Source: Voacanga thouarsii (Eukaryota; Streptophyta; Magnoliopsida; Gentianales; Apocynaceae). Taken from it: DNA of 64,000 nt. The DNA is taken from NCBI GenBank assembly GCA_026120185.1, contig JANUWF010001223.1, forward strand, positions 248,001 to 312,000. The letters are read 5' to 3'. The notes under the pieces were generated by a model that saw only the letters and a program-made list of their open reading frames with translations, searched no databases and was not told the origin of the DNA. A program made the position numbers and the translations under genes. This document shows positions 13,081 through 26,329 of the stretch, piece after piece. How positions within the stretch are numbered: position 1 is the stretch's first letter; each line of letters opens with the position of its first letter.

Positions 13081-14956
13081 AGTATCTGTCGACATTCCTT
13101 TTTGCACGCAAGTCGCACTTTTACCTTCATTTAGGTCAGAAGTTCCACCAATATGTCTAGGGACTAGGGAGTAAATTATATTTATTTCTACCTTGTTTAA
13201 TTGGTAAAATAAAAGTAAATAAAAATTTTATTATTATGTTAAATTTATTATATATATATATATATATATATATTATATTTATCATTAAAAAGTACGATAA
13301 AAATAATATATTTATTTTTCATCCCAACTTGTTCAAAATTGAAGGGGAAGATTTGGTTATATGAAAAAAAGAACTCCTCTTTCACAGTAACCAAGGATAG
13401 TGTTAGTCCCTAATATTTTCATTTTGTCTTAAATTTACTTCATATATCATAAGTTTCATAAATGTGTATAGTTTGTAGAAAGAACTATATTTCTCTATTT
13501 TGCGTACTTTTAATTTTTTAAAATAAAATAAAATAATCTTTTAAGAGATGGGAAGAATTTTGCGTTTAAAATTCTTACAATAAACATTTGACCAGCAATT
13601 TCACCCACCCAAGATTTTTTTTTACGTGAAGGAAACAACCTCTGAACTCTCGACTTCTAAATTACAAGTCACATATAAAATGATAAACTCCAAAACTCTC
13701 GTTTGTTACTGTTTACAAATAAATCATGATTTTAATGTCTCATATTAGCCTTCATCTCAAATTTGTACCAGAAGTTGTCAAAACTCTCACATGTTTTTCT
13801 CCATAGCTATATGTTTATCAACAATTTAAGATAACTTGATTTTGTTTGTTTTTCTAGGGGAGAAAGAAGGCAGGATCCAAATTACTATACATGTTGACCC
13901 GCCCTCCCCCCAACCCCCCCCCTACCAAAAAAAAAAAAGGAAAAAACAGATATTTAGCCATTGGACTATAATTATAATCATATTGTAGTGACAATGTTTG
14001 GTGTTAGTAAATCCTTAATGGGATGTATGTAATCAATGGAAATCACCAAACAAGAAAGTGATTAGTAAATGTAGGTGAAAAGGGTGTTTAATTTGCTAAA
14101 CAGTTTAGAAATGTGACAAATGGTCAAATAGAAGCACAAGTCCAAGGAAGAGAAATAAAAGCGAGAGGTGATTGATTAAAGAAATTTGGTGAATTTAACT
14201 TTTGAGGAGAAAAGGTAGAAAAGAAAATGGAGTCAATGATTAAGAAAAACTACCAACCACATGCTTCTATTAATTAACTAATCCAAGAGGGGTTAAAAGG
14301 AGCACATTTAAAATGATTCTTTGTTTCTGTTCTCTTTCATTACGTGTCTCTAAGGGAGGGAATCCAACTGGAAATAATTATGATAATGTAAAAGTTTTTT
14401 TTTTTTTAACCCTTTGGGATGCTTATAATATATGAAGATTCCTTTCCTTCTTTTTTTTTTTAATTGGGGAGTAATTGGATTAATATTTTTTTTAAAAAAA
14501 AAAGCTCTTCTGAAAAAACATAATTTTTTTTTATTGCTTTCGCCCTAGGTTATTAATTACATATTAATAGTCAAAATTAAAGAAGATGATAAATTTGACA
14601 GCCTTGAAAATTCATAAATCTAGTTGAAAAAAGATGGAATCCTCGTTGAAATGTATTAAACCCCCAATTTAGGATGAGAAAGTGAATTATTTCCTTTAAT
14701 AAATGGTTATGATTATATTCATGTTCAATAAAAGTCTTCACTTCTCTATCTTTTCTTCAATTGTTCACATTTTGATCCATACATATTCTAGAGAAATAAA
14801 AAGAAAAAAGAGATGAAATCAGGGTTTAAAATCTTCTTTGTTGAACCGGTACTGTTTTTAGCAGAATCCATTTATTGTCATCTTGAAGCTTAATGATGAT
14901 GTCTAGGTGAACAAATAAATGCACTTAATTATATCTAATTTAGTGGCTATGTTATA
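13081..14956. other. AT-rich intergenic region with no gene seen
   Basis: It holds a (TA)n tract at about 13250-13274 and C-rich and A-rich tracts near 13900-13940. The stretch around 13160-13210 resembles part of the Tourist MITE at 11530-11580 (TTTATT...CTTGTTTA-TTGG), so it may be a decayed relative. Nothing coding is supportable. Confidence 0.5.
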
Positions 14957-15392
14957 TTCCCTCTGTCTCATAATATAAGTCTTTTCAGACAATTTCACAC
15001 ATATTAAAATTCTTAAAAATAAGGTAATTTTATATTTTTTCTTCCTAAAATACTCCTATTTAAATTTTGTTTGTGATAATAATTGGGATTAAAAACTCAT
15101 CTCGTTAGAAACAAGGCAACTTTAAAACCCACACAATATTCAAAATTGTAACCTTTAATTTTCTCCGGTAAAATTTTAATTTTCCCACCAAATGAAAATT
15201 AAAAGAGAGAGAGGAGTGAGAGTTATTAAGAGTCAATAGACTCCTGGGAAACAACATACGTTTGGAAAATAAGAAAAGGGAGGGGAGAGAAAGGAGAGGT
15301 ACAAAAATGTAAAAGCAGTTTCAAAATCTTCGACTTATAATTTGGAATAGTAAAAATAACTTCAAACGACTTATATTATGGGATGGAAGAAA
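14957..15392. mobile_element. Stowaway-like (Tc1/Mariner) MITE
   Basis: The left end TTCCCTCTGTCTCATAATAT and the inverted right end TTTCTTCCATCCCATAATAT match the Stowaway type (CTCCCTCCGTCCC). TA dinucleotides flank both ends (14955-14956 and 15393-15394). The body is non-coding and AT-rich. Confidence 0.8.
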
Positions 15393-16373
15393 TAATAGTA
15401 GTAATATAAAGTGTTGTTTCGTTTCTTTTAGCAATAATTGTCCGTAACTAAATTTACGTACCATTCTCCAATTCTTACAATTTTTTTTTTTTTTTGGGGT
15501 CAAATTGATGATATGTACAAGGAATGTATCAAATTCGAATAGAAATGCCATAAATTTACCCCAACGGAATGGAAGTAAAAAGGGTTCCAGGATAACAATA
15601 TTAGAGTTATATTTGCTACAATTTTTGAACCATAAGTACTGTTCCTTTCGTTCCTTATTTAGTAAAAATAAGAATATATTTATTATCTTTTTAATTATAT
15701 TCTTATTATTTATCATTTTTTAAACATAATATTAATCGGTGTTTAATTTTTAAATCGGTTCTATAATTTTTAATAAGAGTAATTCGGTTTTTTTTTTCTT
15801 TTAAAACTCTATAAATATTTGATTTTTTTTAATATGTGTAGATTTTACAAAAATGATAATTATTTAAGAATAAAAACAATAATTTGGATAAACATTGCAA
15901 CTCCAAAAATGCTTTTTGGTTAGCCCTCTGGAACTGGTCATCTTGAAACATGGATTTCTGCAATGATGTGGGCTATAGTTGTGAAGTATAGTTTACTTCA
16001 AGATCACCTCACGTAGAGTTTACTCATATATGTTCCCTACATGTTTCACTTTCTTCATGCAGACTGACCTCAGAAAATAAATTTGCCCTCCTTCACCAAC
16101 TGCACCATCCAAAGCAGGCTAAAGTGGTTCTAAGGACCCTTTGAAATGATAACCGAAAAGATTAAGATAAGATAACTTTATATTTTATTAAATTTTATAT
16201 TTATATATAACGCGTAAATGATAATTTATGTAATAAAAGATTAAATTTAAGAATTTATAAAAAACTTGCAATCTGATAAGTTATGTTATATACAACACAG
16301 AAACATCGTATTACAATGAGGATAAATTAGGTGTGGAACACAAGTTTGTAAAAAAAATTGAAGCTAGCATAGA
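15393..16373. other. Intergenic region downstream of the USP-like gene
   Basis: AT-rich. The part just below 16374 should be 3'UTR of the minus-strand USP-like gene. A less AT-rich patch at about 15905-16140 looks like single-copy or gene-derived sequence, but no frame or family is recognisable. Confidence 0.45.
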
Positions 16374-17575
16374 TCAAGCCAAAAGCCAGAAATCTTTGTG
16401 TCGTTTAGTAGTAATCAAATATCCTCCAACTTTCTTGCTTTTTCTTCTTACTGCAATAGCCATGCAACTAGCATTTTGGATGCAGTATTCTACCACCCCA
16501 CAAGCCACCTTATTTCCTGCCCACATCATTAGAAGTCGCCATGTTGTGGAACGTTTCTTTTGGCCTAGAACCAGCAGTGCCACACCTTGCTTTTTAGCTT
16601 CTTCCACAATAGCTGGACCTTTCTCTTTCCCTTCTGCAACAGCAATCTCAATTTGTACCTATAATATTTGCGAGAATTGCCAACATTAATCTGGAAGAAA
16701 TTGGCAAGAAAATGCCCTCAAGAACAACTTTTGCTGACAATGAAGTTGGGCACATTGAAAAAGCTACAGGTTCAAACACTTAAGGTGGTCTGATCAGTAC
16801 CGGTTGACTTGTACGAGCATGCTTGCAAGGTAAAATATAGGTAAATTCAAAGCTAGCCAACCAGTTTCCTATTCTCCCCCAACTATAACATCCTATGTAA
16901 AGAGATATGCTAGCTCAATTACTAGGCAAAAGACAGGAATTCAAGGCTAGTACACTCCTTTTCCTGTAGCCCGCAAATCAAATGTGTATTTATGGATAAA
17001 GATTCACACCACCTATTGTCACTCACCTCTGGTCTCTTCTGTTGGCACATCATCTTCATACAAGACAGAAAATGAGAAACTCTTGGATTCATCTCCTTAA
17101 TGGGCTCATAATCTGCCAAGAAAAATGGTCATTTTGCAAAAATCCAATCAATGAACCTCAACTGAAAGCTTGGAAACACTAATTATTAAGCAAGATTTCC
17201 AGCAAAAGGTGAAAGTAAGTCACCTGCAGTAGGATTAGAAGACTTAGATACATAAAGAAGAATCACCATATCTTGGCTTTGAACGGTATGAGTCAGTGCC
17301 CATTGTAAAGCACTCTTTGCTTCAGGACTAGAATCAACCACTATCATGATTTTCCTACCAATGACAACCACTTCTGGCTTCATAACATCACCAGAACTCT
17401 CCTTGTCAACACTCCCACCATTGCTGCTCTTTTCTTCTTCATCATTTTTAGCGGAATTTGTATGATTCTTGGATTGAATACTCGGAGGAGGACGAACTCG
17501 AACAAGAGGCCTAATTCTGTTCAAGCAAAAAGTTGGCATTGAGGCTCCAATTCTTCCCATTTTCTCTTGATGCAA
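16374..17575 (-). CDS. USP-like / adenine nucleotide alpha-hydrolase-like protein (3 exons, 240 aa)
   Basis: Exons 17575-17224, 17112-17027 and 16658-16374 join with GT/AG and conserved phase. Residues 1-65 are a poorly conserved basic/Ser-rich leader. The universal-stress-protein fold starts about residue 70 (GRKIMIVVDSSPEAKSALQW, the first beta strand and nucleotide-site region). It continues through ILLYVSKSS and ends with LLVLGQKKRSTTWRLLMMWAG and VEYCIQNASCMAIAVRRKS. The usual ATP loop G-x2-G-x9-G-S/T is not evident, so ATP binding is doubtful. Met6 (MGRIGAS) is an alternative start. Members of this plant family are annotated from structure only and their biochemical role is not established. 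Confidence 0.88.
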
Positions 17576-17636
17576 ATGGGATTATGGGACCTTCTGACTC
17601 AGGTTCTAACTCCAATGAGAAGAGGAAATGCAGAGC

Positions 17637-17642
17637 TTTATA
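17637..17642 (-). promoter_or_regulatory. Candidate TATA box of the USP-like gene
   Basis: TATAAA on the minus strand in the context CTGCTATAAAGCTC, about 62 bp upstream of the ATG at 17575. The spacing is compatible with a short 5' leader. Confidence 0.45.
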
Positions 17643-19634
17643 GCAGAGGTTTGAGAAAGCTTCATGATTTTGTGAGAAGGAAATGTTAGGCCTTAGGAAT
17701 GGCTTCTAGTACTTGCCAAAGCCAGGCTCCACCATGATGTCTGGGCCATGGTTTTTCTTCTCTTTTTCTTCTTTTTTGCGATCTCATCATTTTTCCTTTT
17801 GCTTCCTTTAATTATTTTTTTGGCTTGTGGGTATACCTGAACGTGCTTGTCATGACGAAGTAGGCCCTCCTTTTATTATTATTTTATTTTAAAAAGAGAA
17901 TAAACATCTCGAAACTTATATAAGATTTACATTATTATTAAACAATAAAAAAAATAAGATCAACATAAATTAATAAATATTTGAATATCAAATTCAAGAC
18001 ATTTTAATTTTAAACGAAAAATTTTACCAGCTAAATTATAATTTTGCGAGATGAAAAGAACATATTTTGGCTTCTTATATTACTAAGAGAAGAAGCCTTA
18101 TTTTCATTTCCGGCCTGGAAATTGCCTAATTCTTTGGCATGGTCTAAGCAACTTTTTGTTCTTGGGGTTGACCGTGATGGAATCTTCATTGGCAGGGTAG
18201 ATTCTTTGTCACCGCCTCGTGTACCCAAATAAATAAATAATAATAATAATAATAATAATAATAGTATCACACAAAATTATCCTTAAGTTTGTTATAAAAC
18301 ATATGAATCCCTGAGAAAAAAATTACTTATCTCCTATGGATGTGACATATTTAATCTAGTAATTAATTTTCTATTTTATCCTTTAGAAATATAACTATTA
18401 TTAAAACAAAGTTTTTTCTACATATCAATGTATTTTTTTTAAGGATAAAACTTATTATATACATGGTAATCAAAAGTTAAAAATATAAAAGTATCACAAA
18501 ATAATGTAAATAATTCTAATCTCAAGTTCCTTATTGAAATAAAAATCAAAAGAAAATTTGAAAAGATGAGGATATACAATGTTTTAAAAACATTTAGTAA
18601 ATTCATGTTATCATAATAAATTTTAACCGTTGAAATGATAGCTAACATAATTTATCACAATAAAAATTTATCAATATTAAATAATAAATTATAAAAATTA
18701 ATTAAATTTTTTTTCAAATATCTTCTTTTTTTCCTTATCTCATTCTTTGTTTCCTTTCCTAATTACAATATATATTCAGTAAATTTCTAAATTTGATGGC
18801 AAGAGAGTTTTTCTCCTTCAGTACTAGCTAGTCACAGTTGCCCAATGAACAGCCTTACAAGCTACCCACAGTATAATCTTGCACACTCACTCCTACTCCT
18901 TTGTCCATTCTTGAAACTACATTTAACAATTAACAGTTCCATGAGAAGGTAGTATGTTAGCATTGTATCCTTTGTTTTTAGACAAAAAAAATCAAAGTAT
19001 ATAATTTTATTACTTCATTAAAGTAAGGCTAATTTTGTAAATTTATTAATATTAAGTAATAAATTATGATATATATATATATATATTATATATATATAAA
19101 GTGGTTAAATTCACAGCTTTAGAACCTAAATCTATACTTATAAATTATAATTGTCTTGTATGGTTATTACTATCATTTGAATATTTCATTTTCAAACTAT
19201 TAATTTTTAATTTATAAACTATCTTTTTAATTAAAAAAGTAACTATGTTGACTGTTATATTCTTAAACTCTTGAAATCTTTTTTTCATTCTAAATTTCTT
19301 CAAACTTTGTAACCTGTCAAGTGATAGAGAAACAATATATAGAAGCTAAGTTCTTAAAGTCTCTTCAAATTCCTCAATTTTCAAAAACATTAGTTAGCGA
19401 GATATCTATAAAAAAAAAAAAAAGGAGGCAAATGAAGTGAAACGATGGACACAATTAAAAAAAAATTGAAATATGATACTTTTTCTGCTATTTTTTTTTA
19501 ATTAAAGAAGTAACTTAAGAATTTAAAAATTAATAGTTTGAGAATAGAAGAATCAAATGATAATAATGATTATACAAAGTAATTATAGTTTAAAGGTATA
19601 AATTTAAGTTCTAAGAGTATGAATTTATCCCCTT

Positions 19635-19685
<51 letters not shown>

Positions 19686-19798
19686 TCAAATAGTTTAAAT
19701 TTATTTTTTATTAATTTCAAGAAGAAGACAAACCGAATATCATAGTGATCAATATTCAATCCCCATAGTCAAAAATGAAAAATATCTAGACTAGATCT
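17643..19798. other. AT-rich intergenic region with no gene seen
   Basis: It holds an (AAT)n run at about 18230-18262, TA-rich tracts at about 19068-19098 and 19637-19683, and a less AT-rich patch at 18044-18230. On the minus strand that patch encodes a 79-aa frame of unknown origin that resembles no family I know. No complete gene is supportable. Confidence 0.5.
19637..19683. repeat. (TA)n microsatellite
   Basis: About 23 uninterrupted TA units. Confidence 0.95.
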
Positions 19799-19819
19799 TT
19801 TTTTTTTTTAGATAATAAT

Positions 19820-22800
19820 TTAGCTCTGTATTTCAATAGAAGTAGAAAAAGAGGCAATTGCCTCTTCACTCACAACAGGACTCGATTGGGGGATCGAAGA
19901 GGTACCCCCATGATTACATAAAGTTGCAGGGGGAAGAAGGGCTGGGGGTATGTAACCAAATTTACTATGAAGTTTTGCCCATTTTGCAATTTCATGTGCC
20001 ATAACAATCCCAAACCGGAGGATATAAGCAAACTTCCAATGTTCTCTACCATTGAGCAATGTCTTCACAGCATCTGTGGATCCTTTACCAAGCCATTTCT
20101 CTTCTGGATGAACTCCCGTAATAACTCTTATGACATTTAGACAATCACCTTCAAAGATGACCTTAGAAATGTCAGCCACATCGGCAATCAGGATAGCATT
20201 AAGGGCCGCAAGAGCTTCAGCAGCAAATGCATCACCAGCAAAATCTTTCCCAGTCCATGCCCAAAGTAATTTACTCACGTGATCACGGAATATACAGGCG
20301 GAAATTGCAATCCCATCCTGAAAAGCAAAATCAAAGTTAACTTTGACATAGGGGGAGGGAGGAGCCTGCCAGGTCCGAGATAGGTATAGGGCACATTTCT
20401 TCAAGCCCCGAGTGAGAGTAGCATTCCAATAAGCCTTAGCTGTCCTGGAAATATAGATAGAGATCACCTCCCAATCTTGTGAATCCTCCCCTGCACACAA
20501 TTGATTTCTATATGTCCACACATTCTCCATCAGCACCACTGCATAGTTGAGAAACTCTCGTTTTTTCTCAATTGTGAAAGGGAAATTATTATCCAAATTC
20601 AGCAATTCCATTACCCAATCTTTAATTTTCTAGGTGGAGTAATTCTTTACTCTAAACTGCCATTGAGAATGCCACCATAAACATTTAGTGAGTGGACATT
20701 GAAGGAAGATATGCTCCAAACTTTCTGTAGTAGACTGGCAAATGGAACATGATTGGTCACTCAAAGTCCACACACGAGCCAATCTAGCCTTTGAAGGCAA
20801 AATGTGGGAAACCACTCGCCATAAGAAGTATTTATGACGATTATGAAGGTTGGAAGACCATAGAGATTTCCACTTACTGTCGGGGAGAGGAAGAGTGGGT
20901 AATAAAGAGGTCACTGGAGAGATAGAGGAAAGAGCAGAATGTTGCCTTCGCTGATGAATGATTCTGTAAGCTGACTTAATAGAAAATCTCCCTGACTTAG
21001 AGGGAGCCCACACCAACGAGTCGGGTTTCCCATTCCGGGGAATATTAATTTTCATGATCTCCCGTACGATATTAGGTGGGAACAAATTTGAAAGGAGATC
21101 ATAATTCCATGAAAGATGGTCAGAGAGGATAAGGTATTGAACCGAATTCAGGTGTTGTTAGGCCATAGGAACTGGGGGAGGACGGTAATTTGGAATTCCT
21201 GGTATCCACGGATCCTCCCAAATATTCACCACCGATTCTTGACCAATCCGATAACATAATCCTGCTTGCAGTATCCCTTTACATTTCCAAATACCTTTCC
21301 AAATCAAGGAAGAACCACTAGGGCATCCATCCAAATCTATTAAGCGCCATCCTCAAAGATATTTAGATTGAATTAGCTTTACCCAAGGACGATGGGGCTT
21401 AGTAGATAATTGCCATGATAGTTTTGAGAGCAAAGCCAGATTATTATCCGAAACTTTCCGAAATCCCAGACCACCTTTACCTTTAGGCACACAAATAAAT
21501 TCCCAAGATTTAAGATATAGATGCCAACTGGAATCTTCTTTATATCCCAACCAAAAATCCAGCATTAAAGCATCTAGTTTATCACATATATATGATGGAA
21601 GTAAAAAACTCTGCATAACATGAATAGGGAGTGATTGTGCAACGTTCCTGAGTAATACAGAACGGTCAGCCTGTGATAGAGAGTTGATTTTCCAACCACT
21701 AATCTTTTGTCGGAGGTGTTCAACCAGGCCTTGAAATGCCACTTTCTTCGATGATTTCTTGCAAAAATGTGCTCCCAGATATGTACTATTGTGATCATAT
21801 TCAGACATGTGGAGGATAGAGCGGAGTGATAATTTGAGGGAGGACTGTACATTCCTGCTGAAATGGATCGCGGATTTAGCAAAATTAATTGTTAATCCAG
21901 ACCAACTACAGTACAGTTCAACAGATTCTGGATTACATGTGCCTCCATTGTTGATGCCCTACAAAACAGAATCAAGTCATCTGCATACATAAGATGGGAG
22001 ATATAAGGGCAGTTTCGGCCAATTTTAACACCATGAAAAAGATTGTTTGACTTCGCCATAGTGATCATTCTAAATAACAGATCAAAGTACATAACAAATA
22101 GTGATGGAGATAATGGATCCCGTTGTCGGAGACCTCTTGATCCCTTGAAGAAACCATAAGGAGAGCCATTGATCGGGTTGAAAAGGTGACTGTAGATATA
22201 CACTGTAAAATGAGATTTGTAAATTGATCTGTAAAACCATGACATTTGAGAATCCTGATGAGGAAGGACCATTCCACTTTATCATAAGCTTTCTCCATGT
22301 CAATCGTAAGAGCCATAAGACCCAATCTTTCTCTTTTGCCATTTAAGTGATGCATTACCTCATGACACATGATCACATTGTCATTCATTCCACGAGAAGG
22401 GATAAAAGCACCTTGGGCAGGGGCAATTACTCTATCCAACAAAGGTTTGATACGATCTGCCAAAATTTTTGAAATGACCTTATAAATGACATTACATAGA
22501 GCAATTGGTCTGAAATGATCAACCTTATAAGAAGAATCCCTTTTCGGAACTAGAGAGATGAAAGTGTGATTTAGTGACTTGAGCATGTACCCATGACCAA
22601 AGAAATGCTGGACAGTAGCTACCACCCTTGCTTCAACAATATACCAGTAAGATTTAAACAAATAGGGACTCATACCATTAGGTCCAGGACTCTTACCAGC
22701 CTTCATTTCAAAAACTGTCTGATAAATAAGATTAGCAAAAGGTATTGCGCACAACGCCTCATTTTGCATATTTGAGATAGAAGGAGAAATAAGATTGTTC

Positions 22801-24044
22801 AGATCAGAGAGGGTCTGAGGCACAGTAGATGAAAATAGGTTATTGTACTATTGCTCAAAAGATTGACCTATTTCATTCCAATTTGTTCGCCATTCCTCAT
22901 TTGCAGTTAAAAGAGAATCTATATGATTATGTCTTCTGTGGACAATGGTTGAAAGATGGAAGAACCGGGTGTTTACATCACCCTCTTCCAACCAAGATAT
23001 CTTAGCTTTATTCCACCAGAGTAGTTGTTCTCTTTTTAATTGTTCATCCAAGGCTTCTTGAAGAAAGCATTCTTTTTCCAAGACAAAGGAGGATTGGGGA
23101 AGAGACTGAAGGACATCGATCTCCTTACGGATCTCCACTATTTTTTGCTAAACAAGACCAAACACCGATTTATTCCACTATTTAAGAGTAGTTTTTGCAT
23201 TCTTTATACTAGATACTAGGGTGTGAAGAGGTGAACCCTGAACAAGAATGGACCATGCAGACAAGACTGTATCATAGGAAGAATTATCTCGAGTCCACAT
23301 AGTTTCAAATCAGAAAGGTCTGAACAGCCGCTCAGACGGAGGAGAAGTATCAAGTAAAAGAGGCTTATGATCTGAGGAGAGAGTTGTAAGATGCGAAATA
23401 GATGCCCTAGGAAACATCATACGCCAGTGCGCAGTAACAAGACCCCTGTCTAGACGTGCTTGAATGTTAGCAGATCCTGCTCTTTTATTATTCCAAGTAA
23501 ATGGAAACCCAGAGACTCCCAAATCAATTAAACCAGCTGAATCAACAAAAGAGCTAAATCCCCCCGATGCAGCATAGGAAAAAGGCCGTCCACCTTGTTT
23601 TTCCGAAGAAAGAATCATGCTATTGAAATCCCCCAGGATCAACCAGGGTCCAGAAAAACCCCGACCAATAGCTGAGAGGTCAGTCCAAAACTGTTGTTTA
23701 TGAGAATGAACACAAGGACCATACATACCAGTAAATTGCAAAGGAGAGCTAAGTTGACCACCAAATATCAGACAATTGATCAAACTGTTATTTGCAACTA
23801 CTATCCGTAAATCAATATTTGACCTCCAACATATCGCCAAACCACCAGCAAGCCCAATTGCAGGCACAAAATAAAATTCTGAAAATCCAACAGCAATCAA
23901 AGTATGAGAAATTCTTTCAAGCGAGGATGACTTAAGTTCCGACAGAAATAGAATATCCGGACGATGCGAGTTGATAAATACCCGCAAAGCTCTAACTGCC
24001 TTAGACTGAGAGAGTCCTCGGCAGTTCCAAGTGAGGACTAACAT
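19820..24044 (-). pseudogene. LINE ORF2: endonuclease, reverse transcriptase and RNase H, broken
   Basis: The endonuclease at 24044-23310 shows LTWNCRGL, LSELK (normally xETK), ILGDFNSM and SSDHKPLL. Reverse transcriptase follows at about 22820-21900, with MKAGKSPGPNGMS, FRPIALCNVIYKVISKILADR, the finger/palm motif LTIDMEKAYDKVEW and the YADD catalytic box near 22000. Then come the thumb/connection (ISGWKINSLSQADR) and a zf-RVT region around 20700-20900 (SCSICQSTTESLEHIFLQCP). Last is a plant-type RNase H at about 20350-19870 (VNFDFAFQDG, AEALAALNAI, FEGDCLNVIRVI). Breaks include stops near 23307, 23163, 23149, 22848, 21353, 21159 and 20630, and a frameshift near 22195. It cannot make a functional protein. 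Confidence 0.88.
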
Positions 24045-25935
24045 TTGGACGTTGGGGGCATGGATTGGCTCGCCTCCTCAACCTTAGTAGAAAGAACAAC
24101 AGAAGACAGATCGTTCCCCTCATAATCTTGACTCCCAATGGATAAGCCATCCAAACATGTACGAGTAAGACGTTTTACATGAATGAATCTCCTGCGAAAA
24201 AGTACTACTTTCTCTTCCGACTCCAGTGGGGTATGTTCAAGAGGAGCAGAATTTGGAATTGGCAAAATGGAGGAAGAATATGGTTGATGTGTTGTTAGTT
24301 GAAGATGGGAGAGTGAGGAAACCATACAAATCTCATCTAGACCAAGTGAATTCGGAATATGGGTCGGAGAAGAGTCTGAACCAGATGCAGGATTGCTAGT
24401 GTGACAATTTGTAATAGCCTGTCTATATTTTTTGGATAAAGGAATGCTAAAGGGAGATTGTCTTTTGCCAGACTGTGTTAGTGCATGCCCATGTTTCAAA
24501 GTGCAAGGCATGGGCAGCTCCAAGTTACGAGTTGAAGTCTGTTGAGTGACCCATGGATTAAAGGGAGGGTTCCAAAGACATGGAGATGAAATGGTAGGTG
24601 CCACAGCAGATGGGGGGATTCTCAGTGCACATTCAACTGGCAAAGTATGTAGCAATGAGTTCGGTAGGGAGGGAGATATCAGTGGAGAGTTTAAAGAAAT
24701 GGCAGAGATTGTTGGAAATGAAGATGAAATAGTAGGTGCAACTTCAGGTGGGTTCGGTACATATTCAGAGGGCCGAGTAAGGAGCAGTGGGTTCAGTGGA
24801 GAAATGGCAGAGATTATGGGAGTAGTTAAAGAAGTGGCAGGTATATTGGGACCAGGATCAGTTAAAGGACAAAAGGTAGATGAAGCAGGTATTTGGTTAA
24901 ACGACGAGAGGGCAGGGAACGGACAAGAAGGACTTGGGTTAGGTAATATGGACAGAGGAGTCGAGACAAATTTGGAGTTGGAGTTGGAGTTGGAATTGGA
25001 AGTATCCTTCGGACTGTAGTGGGGGCCGTCACCGGATGGAGATGCCGTCAGATTTTGCTCAGAGTGTATCTTTCCGGCAATACACTGTTGGAATGAAGCT
25101 GAACCAATTTCAGCAGGTAAGGATGGGGGACGTGCATCACGTCGGGAAGGCTATGGACCTATAGCTCTCATCCAAGGACCAAATGCACAACGGGGATCCT
25201 TAGGACCATTTATCTCAACAGATGAAATTTGACAATCTCATTTGTCATGTCCAAGTCGGCCGCAAGAGTAGCAAAAATCTGCCAAACGTCGTACTTCAAG
25301 AAGATCCAAACTGGTGTATCGTGTTCCCGTTGCATGTAAAATCCAGACAGTAGGGAAAAATTGATTGATATTTCTAACTGAATTCTGATGAAGCGTTGGA
25401 GAAGTCTACCGCAGGACTGATCTTTATCAGTTGAAACAAAACGACCAATATATTCCCCAATGATTTGAGCGTTAGCAGTAGTCATCTGGTTTGGCGGCAG
25501 ATTGTGGACTTGGACCCAGTATTTTACGGAATTAAACCCCAATTCCTCGTAAGATAGATAAGATGGCCAGTCTCTGAGCACAGTGGGAGCTCCTTTTATA
25601 TTCCATGGACCTGAAGATTGAATTTGGCTTTTATCTAAAGAAGAAGCAAAGAAGCAGAGATAAGTATTTACGTCGAGGAAAGAGACAACCGGCGAGTCCC
25701 CCAGCTTCCATGCTACCCCAAGAACAGCTCGAACAGTCCGTAGATCGAACCGCTTATTGGACAGAATTCTTAGTACCAAAGCAGAAGACGATTGTGGGAG
25801 TTCATTCAGGTTATTCGGAGAGAGAGAAAGAGTACTGGTTTTGGCAGGAGTATCTTGGACAAAGGATTGCATTGCAGAAGTGAAGGATAGCCTGTTTACA
25901 GAGAATGAGTTTACTGAATTGAAATGCAGTAGCAA
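24038..25935 (-). pseudogene. LINE ORF1: DUF4283 gag-like protein, broken
   Basis: The open part at 25935-25210 has the DUF4283 region (VRAVLGVAWKLG, GPWNIKGAPTVLRDW, VKYWVQVHNLPPNQMTTANA, EYIGRFVSTDKD, GRLLQRFIRIQLEIS). A frameshift then hides the zinc knuckle. Around 25215-25260 another frame gives C-YS-C-GRLG-H with the last Cys after an internal TGA. A long Ser/Pro-rich tail follows in a further frame to the TAG at 24038. The tail end overlaps the ORF2 start by a few bases (ATGTTAG carries both signals). Presumed role: RNA-binding coat protein of the element. Confidence 0.8.
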
Positions 25936-25972
25936 GATACCGGAGACACCCAGCAGTGGAGGAACATTCTAG

Positions 25973-26329
25973 GAACATTCTTCTAGGGATGGTAATGGGA
26001 TGACTGCCAAATCAAGGCAAAAAGAAAATATTTATATAAATACAATTTTTATAAATTATGTGCTTAAAAAATTATAATTTGAAATGTATATATTATAAAT
26101 TTTTAATATAATAATTTATAAAACTTAAGTATATATAAATATTTTCTCATAGCAAATTGGAGAAAGAGGATGAGAAAGGGGAAGGTATCCCCACCCTGTT
26201 TCTTGTATATAAGTCCATAAATTGTAGTATTAATTAGTTAATAGTTTTTCGTCGGTCGACTTTGTTCAATGGACTTTGAGTCTTACTTGTAGTTGAGAAA
26301 TAGGTTTGATTGTCCATCTTTTTGATATA
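25973..26329. other. AT-rich DNA, possibly a hAT-MITE remnant
   Basis: At 25983 the sequence TAGGGATGGTAATGGG resembles the terminal repeat of the hAT-type MITE found intact at 49882. About 200 bp later GGGGAAGGTATCCCCACCC resembles its GC-rich body. No matching second terminus or target duplication was found. The rest is AT-rich. Confidence 0.3.

Larger units (their letters stand above)
19799..25972 (-). mobile_element. L1-type LINE retrotransposon, near full length but decayed
   Basis: Read on the minus strand, the order is ORF1 (gag-like, DUF4283 plus zinc knuckle), then APE endonuclease, reverse transcriptase, a zinc-binding RT-associated segment and a C-terminal RNase H. An A run at 19809-19799 directly follows the last stop region, as expected for a LINE 3' tail. 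The 5' end lies near 25970, close upstream of the first ORF1 codons, so the copy is close to full length. Many stops and frameshifts make it inactive. I did not find a convincing target-site duplication. Confidence 0.9.

Noticed and set aside
24546..25019. 157-aa plus-strand frame rich in Gly/Glu
   Set aside because: It is antisense to the Ser/Pro-rich tail of LINE ORF1 and its repeats mirror that tail.
19760..26030. Target-site duplication of the LINE
   Set aside because: The two flanks share only a loose T-rich similarity (ATTTT-C-TTTTTG), not enough to call.
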